DNA of 64,000 nt, taken from NCBI RefSeq assembly GCF_024347355.1, contig NZ_AP025465.1, positions 2,294,001-2,358,000 on the forward strand, read 5' to 3'. Source of the DNA: Vibrio chagasii. GTDB lineage: Bacteria; Pseudomonadota; Gammaproteobacteria; Enterobacterales; Vibrionaceae. The notes under the pieces are model-generated. The model saw only the letters and a program-made list of their open reading frames with translations, made no database searches and was not told where the DNA came from. The first letter of the stretch is position 1. The number at the start of each line of letters is the position of its first letter. The position numbers and the translations under genes were made by a program. Of this stretch, positions 49,335 through 58,194 are shown piece after piece.

Positions 49335-49816
49335 GATTCCACCTTGAAGTGACCAGATTTACCACCTGTCTTCTCTAGCAGACGTACATTCTCGATAACG
49401 ATATCCTTCTGAACAGCTTTACACATATCGTAAATGGTTAGCGCAGCAACTGAAGCTGCCGTTAGCGCTTCCATTTCTACGCCCGTCTTACCAGCAAGCT
49501 TACAAACAGATTCGATACGAACCTTGTTTTCAGACTCGATAGCCTCAAGCTGCACTTCTACTTTCGTTAATAGTAGAGGGTGACAAAGCGGAATCAGATC
49601 CCACGTCTTCTTAGCCGCTTGAATACCCGCAATACGTGCCGTGGCAAAAACATCACCCTTGTGGTGTCTACCAGAGACAATCAGTTGCAGCGTTTCAGCA
49701 GACATTTGCACGAACGCTTCTGCTCTCGCTTCACGTACCGTTTCAGCCTTAGCCGATACATCGACCATGTTCGCTTCGCCAGACGCGTTAATGTGTGTAA
49801 ATTGGCTCATACTCAA
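49331..49816 (-). CDS. moaC: Cyclic pyranopterin monophosphate synthase MoaC
   Basis: A 161-residue enzyme that turns the MoaA product into cPMP in the first stage of molybdenum cofactor synthesis. Motifs: [39 protein letters not shown] with the catalytic His, and [24 protein letters not shown], all characteristic. It lies 6 bases after moaB. Confidence 0.97.
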   Translation of the reverse strand: MSMSQFTHINASGEANMVDVSAKAETVREARAEAFVQMSAETLQLIVSGRHHKGDVFATARIAGIQAAKKTWDLIPLCHPLLLTKVEVQLEAIESENKVRIESVCKLAGKTGVEMEALTAASVAALTIYDMCKAVQKDIVIENVRLLEKTGGKSGHFKVES

Positions 49817-49822
49817 ACCGCC

Positions 49823-50335
49823 TTATACAGAAAGGTGTGGCATGAAGTTACAAGGGCGGTGGCTAGCATCCATCTGTTGCTTGATGATCTTAGTCCAACC
49901 CGTGCGACAAGCACCGGTAGAGCCTGGCATTGCAAAAATAACCGTGTGGTTAGCAAAGCCCGCAATTGCGCGAGATTGAATTGTCGATGTACCGATCTCT
50001 TCGTAAGATACTTGACGGAATAGCTCACCAAAGCCTTCAACTTCTTTGTCGAATAGTGGCTTAAGCGCTTCAGGCGTGCTGTCACGAGATGTGAAGCCTG
50101 TACCGCCAGTGATCATGATCGCTTGTACGCTTTCGTCAGCAATCCATTTAGATACGATCGCACGGATCTTGTACATGTCGTCAATAACGATTTGCTTATC
50201 AACTACGTTGTGGCCTGCTTCTTTAGCATTTTCAGCTAAGTAACCACCTGACGTATCGTTTTCTTCTGTACGTGTATCTGAAACTGTTAGTACTGCGATG
50301 TTTGCTGCTTGAAATTTGCTTTCTGCGTGACCCAT
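49823..50335 (-). CDS. moaB: Molybdenum cofactor biosynthesis protein MoaB
   Basis: A 170-residue MoaB/Mog-fold protein. It has AVLTVSDTRTEENDTSGGYLA near the N-terminus, AIMITGGTGFTSRDSTPEAL with the MPT-binding GGTG motif, and FAMPGSTGACRTGWTKII. E. coli MoaB has unclear activity because MogA does the adenylation, but it is part of the moa operon there as here. Confidence 0.95.
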   Translation of the reverse strand: MGHAESKFQAANIAVLTVSDTRTEENDTSGGYLAENAKEAGHNVVDKQIVIDDMYKIRAIVSKWIADESVQAIMITGGTGFTSRDSTPEALKPLFDKEVEGFGELFRQVSYEEIGTSTIQSRAIAGFANHTVIFAMPGSTGACRTGWTKIIKQQMDASHRPCNFMPHLSV

Positions 50336-50414
50336 TTGTTCACCTATATAAAATTAGACTGATTCGCCCAGCTTAAATAAGCTGAGCGATAAAATACGCT
50401 TGAGTGTGTGCGGG

Positions 50415-51404
50415 TTAACCGCCGATTGACGCCAAGTTTGGAGTCATGCCGCTGTTGCCATCATGTAAGAAGTGGCTAACGGACTTGGTTTGTAGCTGAG
50501 CCTGTATTCGATCGATGAGCTCTTGCTCTTGTTGATCTTCTTGAATCAAATCTCTCAGTTCAACACCGTGATCGCCAAACAGACATAAGTGAAGTTTACC
50601 GGTCGCAGAAACGCGCAGTCGGTTACAGCTCTCACAAAAGTCTTTCTCGTAAGGCATGATCAAACCAATTTCACCCTTGTAATCTGGGTGAACGAACACT
50701 TGCGCAGGGCCATCATTAACGGCTCTCACTTTAAGCAACCAACCATTAGCAATAAGTTGGTTACGAATCGCGACACCTGACACATGATGTTTATCAAACA
50801 ACTCGTCCATCTCGCCAGTTTTCATCAGCTCAATAAAACGCAGTTGGATCGGTTTGTCTTTGATCCAGTTAAGGAAGGCAGGCAACTCTTGGCTATTGAG
50901 GTCTTTCATCAATACTACGTTTACTTTGACTTGTTCAAAGCCAACCTCAAACGCTTTATCAATGCCTCGCATTACCTCAGTAAACTTATTCTCACCAGTA
51001 ATCTGATGGAACATGCGCGGATCTAAGCTATCTACGCTTACGTTAATGTGAGTTAAACCAGCATCACGCCACTGCCCTACTTGTTTCTCCATGCGGTAGC
51101 CGTTAGTTGTTGTAGCAACTTTTTTGATACCTGGAGTGTTGGCAACGGTTTGAATAATTTCGGGGAAGTCTTTACGCAGGCTCGGCTCTCCGCCTGTAAT
51201 GCGGATCTTTGAGGTGCCACAATCTGCAAACGCTTTAACGACACGTTTGATCTCAGGGACACTTAAAAAAGACGAGTTTTTTTGCCCTGACGGTTTGTAG
51301 CCATCTGGCAAGCAGTAAGTACATTTAAAGTTACAGACGTCTGTAACCGACAAGCGCAAGTAATAAAACTTGCGATGGAATCTATCTTCGAATTGTTGCG
51401 CCAC
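50415..51404 (-). CDS. moaA: GTP 3',8-cyclase MoaA
   Basis: A 329-residue radical SAM enzyme that starts molybdenum cofactor synthesis from GTP. The N-terminal cluster motif is CNFKCTYC (CxxxCxxC), with [10 protein letters not shown] downstream. The C-terminal cluster has [20 protein letters not shown], and the protein ends in the conserved GG. I start at GTG 51402-51404, giving [19 protein letters not shown] and the standard length, with GGAAAGG eight bases upstream. An upstream TTG five codons earlier would bury that site. Confidence 0.95.
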   Translation of the reverse strand: MAQQFEDRFHRKFYYLRLSVTDVCNFKCTYCLPDGYKPSGQKNSSFLSVPEIKRVVKAFADCGTSKIRITGGEPSLRKDFPEIIQTVANTPGIKKVATTTNGYRMEKQVGQWRDAGLTHINVSVDSLDPRMFHQITGENKFTEVMRGIDKAFEVGFEQVKVNVVLMKDLNSQELPAFLNWIKDKPIQLRFIELMKTGEMDELFDKHHVSGVAIRNQLIANGWLLKVRAVNDGPAQVFVHPDYKGEIGLIMPYEKDFCESCNRLRVSATGKLHLCLFGDHGVELRDLIQEDQQEQELIDRIQAQLQTKSVSHFLHDGNSGMTPNLASIGG

Positions 51405-51540
51405 GGAACACCTTTCCAAACACGGGAGGCATAATCATTTCCAATTAAGCCCTTGTGACAACATGTCACTGGCTCTTGATGCGTATCGGTACAGCAAATA
51501 CCACTGTGCGACTTAGCATACGAGAGCTCGGAGTTATGGC
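51405..51540 (-). promoter_or_regulatory. Probable Moco riboswitch (moco-II/moco RNA motif) upstream of moaA
   Basis: On the minus strand the 135 bases before moaA hold several helices, including GTGACATGTTGTCAC (near 51453-51467), and finish with ATGCCTCCCGTG-TTTGGAAAGGTG. CCT-CCC can pair with GG-AAAGG, which is the ribosome binding site, so folding could hide it. The Moco RNA motif is known upstream of moaA in Vibrio and E. coli. I recognise the terminal block from memory of the family and have not run a covariance model. Confidence 0.55.
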
Positions 51541-51739
51541 AACCGCACGTTATATTCACACGCGCAGTAGCTGGGTAATAAAATACTTAATATTTGTACG
51601 TGAATCTAGCTTTGATGACAAAAAACGGGTCACATTGGCAAAAAAAACGTATCAAACGCTCAAAATAACTCTTGTTGAGTATCTGACAAGAAGCATTTAA
51701 CCTAAATTATAGTTGGTAATAATCTAACAAGAATAAAAA

Positions 51740-52627
51740 ATGAATATTTACACTTCAAAGAAGGTGGTCGCAATCGGTGGCGGCCATGGCTTAGGTCGCA
51801 TGTTGGCGGCATTAAAAGATTTCGGTAGTAACGCCACGGGCATTGTTGCTACAACAGATAACGGTGGTTCAACCGGACGAATTCGAGATTGCCAAGGTGG
51901 TATCGCATGGGGTGATACTCGTAACTGCATCAATCAATTAATCACTGAGCCGTCAATCAGCTCGATGATGTTTGAATACCGTTTTCGCGGTCAAGGTGAA
52001 CTCGACGGTCATAACTTGGGTAATCTGATGCTGACCGCACTAGACAACCTCTCGGTTCGTCCATTAGAAGCGATTAACCTGATCCGAAATATGCTCAAGG
52101 TCGATGTCAATATCGTCCCTATGACCGAACACCCGTCAGACCTTACCGCCCTATCTATGGATGGGCGCTGGGTAACAGGTGAAACCAATGTGGATGACAT
52201 GACAGAAAAGCTACGCATGATGGACTTGTCGCCGGAAGTGCCAGCAACTAAAGAAGCCGTTGCTGCAGTTGAGCAAGCGGACTGCATCGTTCTTGGACCA
52301 GGGAGCTTTTTGACCAGTGTGATGCCACCACTTCTGCTCCCAGAGATTGGTAAAGCTATTTCCGAAAATACCCGTGCTAAGCTTATCTTCGTCGAAAACT
52401 TATCGCCAGAGCATGGTCCTGCCGGGAAAATGACACTTCAAGAACAGCTTGAGTGGTGTGAACGTACCTGCAAGGCACGCAAGATAGACATTATTCTTGG
52501 TAATGAGCCTCACCCTGAACTTGAAGGACAATGGAATTGTGTCACCACTGATCTTGCGTCGGCCAACCGAGACTGGCGCCATGACCGAGTGAAGTTACAA
52601 CAAGCGATCGAAGCTCAGTTGGCTTAA
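51740..52627 (+). CDS. ybhK: YvcK/CofD-like protein (gluconeogenesis factor family)
   Basis: A 295-residue member of the CofD/YvcK superfamily. It has AIGGGHGLGRMLAALKDFG and TTDNGGSTGRIRDCQGGIAWGD at the N-terminus (nucleotide-type loop), HNLGNLMLTALD, CIVLGPGSFLTSVMPPLLLPEI, and LIFVENLSPEHGPAGKMTLQEQLEW. In Bacillus YvcK binds UDP-GlcNAc and is needed on gluconeogenic carbon sources. The E. coli homologue ybhK lies beside moaA, in the same arrangement as here. Confidence 0.9.
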   Translation: MNIYTSKKVVAIGGGHGLGRMLAALKDFGSNATGIVATTDNGGSTGRIRDCQGGIAWGDTRNCINQLITEPSISSMMFEYRFRGQGELDGHNLGNLMLTALDNLSVRPLEAINLIRNMLKVDVNIVPMTEHPSDLTALSMDGRWVTGETNVDDMTEKLRMMDLSPEVPATKEAVAAVEQADCIVLGPGSFLTSVMPPLLLPEIGKAISENTRAKLIFVENLSPEHGPAGKMTLQEQLEWCERTCKARKIDIILGNEPHPELEGQWNCVTTDLASANRDWRHDRVKLQQAIEAQLA

Positions 52628-52653
52628 ACCACAAGCCAGCTCAAACAACAGAA

Positions 52654-52686
52654 ACTAAAAAAGGAGCATTACGCTCCTTTTTTAGT
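52654..52686. terminator. Bidirectional intrinsic terminator
   Basis: Perfect palindrome ACTAAAAAAGGAGC / GCTCCTTTTTTAGT around ATTAC, between the converging ybhK and luxU genes. Confidence 0.92.
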
Positions 52687-52706
52687 TTATATAGTAATTC
52701 TCTGCT

Positions 52707-53051
52707 TTAGAGATCCGTCATCAACTGCTGATATTCTGTGTATGTCGAAAGCAGTAGTGACTGCATATCTTCAAAATCACCATCGGTAATAGGCAGAGAC
52801 TGTTTCACTTTACTGTCTAAATCAATCGCGAAACTGCACAAGGAGTCAGCACCAAAGCTGGCAGCGCTGCTCTTTAGAGCATGGCTAATATCCGCCAGAT
52901 ACTTGGAGGTATCCGACTCTTTATTTATCTCTAGGTGCTCATAGTAGCCTTTTAATTCTCCTAAAAAGATCTCCAGTAACACCGGAACATTCTCTTGCCC
53001 TATTTCACCGGCAAGCTCATCAACTTTTTGTTGATTCAATACTTTGGTCAT
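52707..53051 (-). CDS. luxU: Quorum-sensing phosphorelay protein LuxU
   Basis: A 114-residue monomeric histidine phosphotransferase that carries phosphate from the hybrid sensors (LuxN, LuxPQ, CqsS type) to LuxO. The phosphorylated residue is H57 in ADISHALKSSAASFGAD, aligned with H58 of V. harveyi LuxU. I start at MTKVLNQQKV, which gives exactly the 114-residue length of the family and lies 23 bases after luxO, rather than a start 14 codons upstream inside luxO. Confidence 0.96.
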   Translation of the reverse strand: MTKVLNQQKVDELAGEIGQENVPVLLEIFLGELKGYYEHLEINKESDTSKYLADISHALKSSAASFGADSLCSFAIDLDSKVKQSLPITDGDFEDMQSLLLSTYTEYQQLMTDL

Positions 53052-53074
53052 TGTTATTTCTTTTCGTTTGGTGA

Positions 53075-54463
53075 TTACTGCTTTGCATTCCACGCTTGCA
53101 ATTTACGGTAGATGGTCGATGGACTTACATCCAAGAAACCAGCTGCTCTTGGAATGTTGCCATCACACGCTTTGATGGCCTGCTCGATGGCTGTTTTTTC
53201 AGTGATCCACAGCGGGAAAATATCCTTAACTGTGATGTCTTCACTCTGCTTCTCTTTCAAACGTAGACTGTTTTCAATTGGCTGGTTTAGTGGTGGCGGC
53301 AACATGTTGAGCGTAATCTCTTTACCATTGTTCAATACCACAACATTTCGCAATACGTTTTGCAGCTGACGAACGTTACCCGGCCACTCATATTGATTAA
53401 AACGATCCAGCACTTCCTGAGCAAAACGCACAAACGCTTTACCCTCTTCCACTGACATGTAACCTAGCAGTGAGTATGCAATCTCGATTACATCTTCACC
53501 ACGCTCACGCAATGGCGGCAAGTGCAGAGGAATTACATACAAACGATAGTATAAATCTTCTCTAAAGCGCCCTTCTTGAACTTCTTTCCAAGGATCGCGG
53601 TTGGTCGCACAAACAAAACGAACGTCGACACTCTTCATCTTCGACGAACCTACTTTTTGGAAGGTGCCTGTCTGAATAAAACGCAGAAGCTTGGTTTGCA
53701 GTTCAAGGTCCATCTCACAAAGCTCGTCAAGGAACAAGGTGCCTCCATCAGCTAGCTCAGCCGCGCCTTGACGGTCTGTTGCCGCCCCTGTAAATGCCCC
53801 TTTCACGTGACCAAACAGTTCACTTTCAATCAAGTCCTTGGGAATCGCCGCACAGTTAATGGCGATAAACGGTTTATCGCCACGCTTACTCGCAGCATGA
53901 ATCGCTTCTGCACACACCTCTTTACCGGTACCACTTTCACCGGTTATGAAAATACTCGCTTTACTTGATGCGGCAGAGTCAATAGTTCGATACACCTGCT
54001 GCATAGTTTGGCTACTACCGATGAAACCTTGATAGTTCTGATTTCCAGGGTGCTCTGAACTATTCTTTAATTTCGTCGCTTTGCGTATTGCGTTGTTGAC
54101 CGTAATACGTAGACGGTCGGCTTCACACGGTTTGATAAGGAAGTCTTGAGAACCATGACGCATAGCTTCAACTGCAGTATCAATCGAACCGTGAGCTGTC
54201 ATGAAGATAACAGGCACCTCAGGGTACTTTTGTTTAACCGCAAATAGCACGTCCATACCCGTCATATCAGGTAGACGTAAATCTAATAAAATTAGGTCAG
54301 GGATTCGATGATTCAAACTCTCAATTGCATCGCGGCCGGTGCCGACAATGTTGATATCAATTTCCAGCGGTGTAAGATACGAGCGGTACAAAGCTGCTAC
54401 CGAGGCGGTATCCTCTACCATCAACAAATACTTTGATTTGTTATCTAGCGTTTTTGATTGCAT
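53075..54463 (-). CDS. luxO: Quorum-sensing response regulator LuxO
   Basis: A 462-residue sigma-54-dependent activator. The receiver domain (10-130) has the phospho-acceptor D61 in [13 protein letters not shown]. The AAA+ domain (about 140-370) has Walker [11 protein letters not shown], the sigma-54 contact loop GAFTGA and Walker B-type [13 protein letters not shown] Fis-type helix-turn-helix ends the protein ([21 protein letters not shown]). At low cell density phospho-LuxO turns on the Qrr small RNAs, one of which is divergent from it here. luxU follows in the same operon. Confidence 0.97.
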   Translation of the reverse strand: MQSKTLDNKSKYLLMVEDTASVAALYRSYLTPLEIDINIVGTGRDAIESLNHRIPDLILLDLRLPDMTGMDVLFAVKQKYPEVPVIFMTAHGSIDTAVEAMRHGSQDFLIKPCEADRLRITVNNAIRKATKLKNSSEHPGNQNYQGFIGSSQTMQQVYRTIDSAASSKASIFITGESGTGKEVCAEAIHAASKRGDKPFIAINCAAIPKDLIESELFGHVKGAFTGAATDRQGAAELADGGTLFLDELCEMDLELQTKLLRFIQTGTFQKVGSSKMKSVDVRFVCATNRDPWKEVQEGRFREDLYYRLYVIPLHLPPLRERGEDVIEIAYSLLGYMSVEEGKAFVRFAQEVLDRFNQYEWPGNVRQLQNVLRNVVVLNNGKEITLNMLPPPLNQPIENSLRLKEKQSEDITVKDIFPLWITEKTAIEQAIKACDGNIPRAAGFLDVSPSTIYRKLQAWNAKQ

Positions 54464-54587
54464 ATCCTAGCCATTTATAATTTGCATTTCTTATTATAGT
54501 CGCATTCCGCTTTGCATTATGCAAATTAGCCACAATATTTGTATTGTATTTCTATACCGACTTCAAACAATCAATGTTTTATCTATG

Positions 54588-54603
54588 TGGCATGAACGAT
54601 GCA
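54588..54603 (+). promoter_or_regulatory. Sigma-54 promoter of qrr1
   Basis: TGGCATGAACGATGCA fits the -24/-12 consensus (TGGCAC-N5-TTGC), with the GG and GC at the required 10-base spacing. The start of the small RNA lies about 11-12 bases downstream. LuxO binding sites should lie in 54480-54580, in the gap toward luxO. Confidence 0.88.
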
Positions 54604-54612
54604 GTTGTGTAA

Positions 54613-54706
54613 TTGACCTTCGGGTCACCTAGCCAACTGACGTTGTTAGTGGACTTAGTGTTCACAAACGTAAGCCAGTAGAACATTTCCTACTGGCTAT
54701 TTTTTG
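54613..54706 (+). ncRNA. qrr1: Quorum regulatory small RNA Qrr1
   Basis: A 93-base Hfq-type small RNA. The first hairpin is TGACC-TTCG-GGTCA. The target-pairing region CTAGCCAACTGACGTTGTTAG is the near invariant Qrr core (54629-54649), and the RNA ends with GCCAGTAG / CTACTGGC and a T run, a Rho-independent terminator. It is divergent from luxO, the position of qrr1 in other vibrios, and would repress the LuxR/HapR-type master regulator and modulate luxO and others. Confidence 0.95.
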
Positions 54707-54752
54707 TCTAGAACACGAGCAAGAGGGAGGTTGAGCCAATAATAAGTAACAT

Positions 54753-56783
54753 TTAGCTATTGGTTATAAACTGCTTTCTCAGCTGTTCAATTTCATCGCG
54801 TTTCTGCGCTGCCAATTCAAACTCCAAGTTTTGAGCATGTTGGTACATCGCCGCTTCCAGCTTACTGATCTCTTTATCGAGTTGTTGTGGCGTCAGCACA
54901 GCATAGCTCTGTGAAGGCTCTGCCACCTTAGACAATGGCACCTGTTTAGATTGGCGCTGTTGCTTCGACTTGGTAATGTCACCCAGTTCCATAATGTCTT
55001 TGATATTACGCTTAAGCGCTTGCGGCGTTATGCCCTGCTCTTCGTTGTAAGCCTGCTGTTTCTCTCTACGACGGTCGGTTTCATCAATCGCTTTTTTCAT
55101 CGACTTAGTAATCGAGTCACCGTATAAGATCGCTTTACCTTCAAGGTTACGCGCCGCACGACCAATGGTTTGGATAAGAGATCGTTCAGAACGTAGGAAG
55201 CCCTCTTTGTCTGCATCAAGAATCGCCACCAGCGATACTTCAGGCATATCCAAACCTTCTCGAAGTAAGTTAATGCCCACTAACACGTCGAACTCACCCA
55301 GACGTAGATCTCGGATGATCTCGACACGCTCAACCGTATCAATATCCGAGTGTAAATAACGCACTTTAACACCATGTTCTGTTAGATATTCTGTTAAGTC
55401 TTCCGCCATTCGCTTAGTCAACGTAGTCACCAAAACACGCTCTTCTTTCGCTGAACGGATTCTGATTTCAGACAATAAGTCATCAACCTGAGTTGCAACA
55501 GGTCTTACTTCAATAATTGGGTCTAACAAACCAGTAGGACGAACCACTTGATCGGCAATCTCGCCATCTGATTTCTCAAGCTCGTAGTTTCCAGGCGTTG
55601 CTGAGACGAAAATCGTTTGTGGAGCAATCGATTCAAACTCATCGAACTTCATTGGTCGGTTGTCTAACGCAGACGGTAGACGGAAGCCAAATTCAACCAA
55701 GGTCTCCTTACGAGAGCGGTCACCTTTATACATCGCACCGATTTGCGGCACGGTAACGTGTGACTCATCAATGATCAGCAGACCATCATCAGGCAAATAG
55801 TCGAATAATGTTGGAGGCGCTTCACCTTCAGCACGACCACTCAAGTAACGTGAGTAGTTTTCAATGCCCGAGCAGAAACCAAGCTCTGTCATCATCTCGA
55901 TATCAAATTGAGTTCTTTGTGAGATGCGCTGCTCTTCGAGAAGTTTGTTATTGTCCTTAAGGTATTGGGCACGATCTCGCAGTTCATCTTTGATGTTCTC
56001 GATCGCTTCAAGGATTTTTTCTCTCGGTGTCACATAGTGAGTCTTTGGATAAACCGTAAAGCGTGGCAAATCTCTTTGTTTAATTGCGCCAGTTAGCGGG
56101 TCGAAGATACTGATACAGTCGACTTCATCATCAAACATTTCGATTCGTACTGCGTCTTGGTCGGATTCAGCCGGAAAGATATCAATCACTTCACCACGAA
56201 CACGAAACTGACCACGCTCAAAAGCAACGTCGTTTCTGGAATATTGAAGTTCGGCCAAACGACGCAAGATATCGCGCTGATCCATGATCTCGCCACGGCT
56301 CAAGTGAAGCATCATTTTCAAATAAGATTTAGGATCACCCAAACCATAGATAGCGGACACAGACGCAACGATAATGGCGTCCTTTCTTTCTAATAGGGCC
56401 TTAGTTGCCGAGAGCCTCATTTGCTCAATATGAGCGTTTACAGACGCATCTTTCTCAATAAATGTATCCGTGGTTGGAACATAGGCTTCTGGTTGGTAGT
56501 AGTCATAGTAAGAAACGAAATACTCGACGGCGTTATTTGGGAAGAAAGACTTCATCTCACCATATAGTTGAGCAGCCAACGTCTTATTCGGCGCCAATAG
56601 GATTGCTGGTCTTTGAGATTGGGAAATGACGTTAGCAAGCGTAAAGGTTTTACCCGACCCCGTGACCCCTAATAGAGTTTGATGTGCGAGACCGGAATCC
56701 AGTCCATCTAGTAATTGGGTAATCGCAGTCGGCTGGTCACCGGACGGACTGTAGTCCGATACCAAATCAAAAAGTTTACTCAT
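54753..56783 (-). CDS. uvrB: Excinuclease ABC subunit B
   Basis: A 676-residue helicase-like damage recognition protein of nucleotide excision repair. Walker A is [16 protein letters not shown] near residue 38. The beta-hairpin is in [24 protein letters not shown] near 92-115. [17 protein letters not shown] (helicase motif II) and the C-terminal [19 protein letters not shown] follow. The C-terminal UVR domain (about 635-670) contacts UvrC. A LexA box lies just upstream. Confidence 0.98.
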   Translation of the reverse strand: MSKLFDLVSDYSPSGDQPTAITQLLDGLDSGLAHQTLLGVTGSGKTFTLANVISQSQRPAILLAPNKTLAAQLYGEMKSFFPNNAVEYFVSYYDYYQPEAYVPTTDTFIEKDASVNAHIEQMRLSATKALLERKDAIIVASVSAIYGLGDPKSYLKMMLHLSRGEIMDQRDILRRLAELQYSRNDVAFERGQFRVRGEVIDIFPAESDQDAVRIEMFDDEVDCISIFDPLTGAIKQRDLPRFTVYPKTHYVTPREKILEAIENIKDELRDRAQYLKDNNKLLEEQRISQRTQFDIEMMTELGFCSGIENYSRYLSGRAEGEAPPTLFDYLPDDGLLIIDESHVTVPQIGAMYKGDRSRKETLVEFGFRLPSALDNRPMKFDEFESIAPQTIFVSATPGNYELEKSDGEIADQVVRPTGLLDPIIEVRPVATQVDDLLSEIRIRSAKEERVLVTTLTKRMAEDLTEYLTEHGVKVRYLHSDIDTVERVEIIRDLRLGEFDVLVGINLLREGLDMPEVSLVAILDADKEGFLRSERSLIQTIGRAARNLEGKAILYGDSITKSMKKAIDETDRRREKQQAYNEEQGITPQALKRNIKDIMELGDITKSKQQRQSKQVPLSKVAEPSQSYAVLTPQQLDKEISKLEAAMYQHAQNLEFELAAQKRDEIEQLRKQFITNS

Positions 56784-56798
56784 AGGTCGCCATTTCCA

Positions 56799-56818
56799 TA
56801 CTGTTTTTTTAATCAGGT
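56799..56818 (-). promoter_or_regulatory. LexA (SOS) box upstream of uvrB
   Basis: TACTGTTTTTTTAATCAGGT contains CTG-N10-CAG, the minimal LexA pattern, 16 bases before the uvrB start. SOS control of uvrB is known in E. coli. Confidence 0.65.
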
Positions 56819-57145
56819 CATTGTCACTCTATGAGGAGTGTCGATGCAACTATTATCTGGAGAAATGCATCTTAAGATTAGAGATCAGTTATAGCTTTTA
56901 ATTTTAGAACTTGGTATTATCCGTGCCCCTGCAAAGTTTCCTCAGCTAAATTACTCGAATTTTAATCCACTACTTTTCCCCAAAAAATCTAAAAATACCG
57001 CTTGTTTTACTGCTCCCTTTGTAATCAAGAAAAGTTATACAATCGTAATAAATTGCAAACTATCCTTTAAATACATCAAGTTAGATCAGATTTTTACATT
57101 TTCAGATTTATCCCAGCTATTGTTGTTAAAGTTTCACACACACAC

Positions 57146-57168
57146 TTATCCACAATTTTGGTGGATAA
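57146..57168. promoter_or_regulatory. Paired DnaA boxes in inverted orientation
   Basis: TTATCCACA at 57146-57154 is a perfect DnaA box. Its mirror GTGGATAA (57161-57168) lies 7 bases away, forming a palindrome. It sits 75 bases before the promoter of the tRNA gene and 360 bases before uvrB. E. coli uvrB also has an upstream DnaA box, so a regulatory role is plausible. Confidence 0.6.
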
Positions 57169-57243
57169 CTAAAGCAAAGCCAAACCCAATAAGGCGTTCA
57201 AGAAAGTAAAGTTTTTTATCTGATTTTTTTCTGTGATTTTTTA

Positions 57244-57272
57244 TTGACAGAAAAAAGGAGTCTTATTAAAAT
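57244..57272 (+). promoter_or_regulatory. Promoter of tRNA-Asn
   Basis: TTGACA (57244-57249), a 17-base spacer and TAAAAT (57267-57272), followed by a GC-rich TCGCGTCGC discriminator typical of stringently controlled stable RNA genes. The start would lie about 15 bases before the mature tRNA. Confidence 0.85.
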
Positions 57273-57292
57273 TCGCGTCGCTAACAAGCAAT

Positions 57293-57368
57293 TCCCCCTT
57301 AGTTCAGTTGGTAGAACGGCGGACTGTTAATCCGTATGTCGCAGGTTCGAGTCCCGCAGGGGGAGCCA
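57293..57368 (+). tRNA. tRNA-Asn (GTT anticodon)
   Basis: A 76-base tRNA with encoded CCA. The acceptor stem is TCCCCCT / AGGGGGA, the D arm GTTC-GAAC, and the anticodon stem GCGGA-CTGTTAA-TCCGT with anticodon GTT. The T arm GCAGG-TTCGAGT-CCCGC has one A-C mismatch (positions 51 and 63), discussed in the findings. The gene is followed by a terminator and two degenerate partial copies. Confidence 0.95.
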
Positions 57369-57377
57369 AATTTCAAG

Positions 57378-57404
57378 AAGCCGCATCACTAGATGCGGCT
57401 TTTT
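57378..57404 (+). terminator. Intrinsic terminator of tRNA-Asn
   Basis: AAGCCGCATC / GATGCGGCTT with a 4-base loop, followed by TTTT, ten bases after the CCA end. Confidence 0.9.
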
Positions 57405-57414
57405 ACGTTTTAAA

Positions 57415-57483
57415 GCGACTGGTTTGTACCAAACCAATGTCTCAGAGCTGGCCGCCCGCGTTCTAGTCCCGCAGGGGGAGCCA
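57415..57483 (+). repeat. Degenerate tRNA-Asn-derived repeat, unit 1
   Basis: A 69-base unit with the tRNA 3' end (AGTCCCGCAGGGGGAGCCA at 57465-57483 matches the gene exactly). An ATGTCTCAG block resembles ATGTCGCAG of the variable/T arm. Where the anticodon arm should be there is a perfect hairpin, TGGTTTG-TAC-CAAACCA. It lacks a 5' acceptor strand and D arm, so it is not a functional tRNA. A terminator follows. Confidence 0.75.
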
Positions 57484-57491
57484 AATTCTAG

Positions 57492-57522
57492 AAAAAGCTC
57501 AATCGAAAGATTGAGCTTTTTT
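57492..57522 (+). terminator. Intrinsic terminator after repeat unit 1
   Basis: AAAAAGCTCAATC / GATTGAGCTTTTT with a GAAA loop. Its sequence differs from the terminator after the tRNA gene, but its position relative to the CCA end is the same. Confidence 0.9.
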
Positions 57523-57532
57523 CGTTTTAACT

Positions 57533-57601
57533 GCGACTAACTTGTTCCAAGTTAATGTCTCAGACCTAGTCGGCCACGTACGAGTCCCGCAGGGGGAGCC
57601 A
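57533..57601 (+). repeat. Degenerate tRNA-Asn-derived repeat, unit 2
   Basis: A second 69-base unit of the same architecture: GCGAC, a perfect hairpin TAACTTG-TTC-CAAGTTA, ATGTCTCAG, then AGTCCCGCAGGGGGAGCCA. Compared with unit 1 the hairpin arms differ at several positions but remain fully complementary. Confidence 0.75.
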
Positions 57602-57638
57602 AATTTCTGGAAAAGGTAGGATGTGTCTAGCGCGGATC

Positions 57639-57666
57639 AAAAAAGCCACAAACGAATCCGTGGCTT
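57639..57666 (-). terminator. Intrinsic terminator of the 146-residue secreted protein gene
   Basis: AAGCCAC / GTGGCTT, followed on the minus strand by TTTTTTGATC. It lies about 70 bases after the stop codon of the minus-strand gene ending at 57735. Confidence 0.8.
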
Positions 57667-57734
57667 AGTTAACCTTTGAGACTACAGACTACCCGAAAAG
57701 CAATAGGTAAACAGTAGAGCCCATTTGTGTTGCA

Positions 57735-58175
57735 TTACAGGTGACGAGCGATCGTATCCATTAGCACAGCTGCAATCTTATCATCGCCAGCTTTATCGCC
57801 CTTGCTGTAGGTATTGATCTGACGCTTCGATGAGTCGTGGATATTGGTAATAGCTACCACCTCTCTCTCGATACCAAACCCAACCAACTGAATCATCAAG
57901 TCTTTATTTTTGAATGAGTCGCCAACGATCACGATAGAGTTAAAATCTTTCAGTAGCTCTTTAGTCAGATCTTCAACTTGAACATCATTACTATTAATAA
58001 AAAAGATATCCGCAGACTTCGTAGAGCTTCGCTCTCCAGCAGACTTCAGTTGTAGTTGCTGCATCTCATTGAACACGCCATTATCTTGCGTTCCAATGGT
58101 AGATAGGCTCGCAGCATTAGAAGCCAAAGACAATAGCAGTGTACTAGCAAAAACAGTACTTTTAACAAAATTCAT
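57735..58175 (-). CDS. Small secreted or periplasmic protein of unknown function
   Basis: A 146-residue protein with a clear signal peptide (NFVKSTVFASTLLLSLASNA-A, cut near residue 22). The mature part alternates polar stretches with two hydrophobic beta-like segments (SADIFFINSN, FNSIVIVGDSF, and ERE-VVAITNI), which suggests an alpha/beta fold. I do not recognise the family and see no catalytic motif or cysteine. It starts 19 bases after the 444-residue secreted protein gene and probably shares its transcript. A helper role for that protein is a guess. Confidence 0.8.
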   Translation of the reverse strand: MNFVKSTVFASTLLLSLASNAASLSTIGTQDNGVFNEMQQLQLKSAGERSSTKSADIFFINSNDVQVEDLTKELLKDFNSIVIVGDSFKNKDLMIQLVGFGIEREVVAITNIHDSSKRQINTYSKGDKAGDDKIAAVLMDTIARHL

Positions 58176-58194
58176 TCTCTTTACCCTCTAATAA

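Noticed and set aside
57415..57601. Two further tRNA genes
   Set aside because: The units keep only the 3' acceptor strand and part of the T arm; 5' acceptor strand and D arm are missing.
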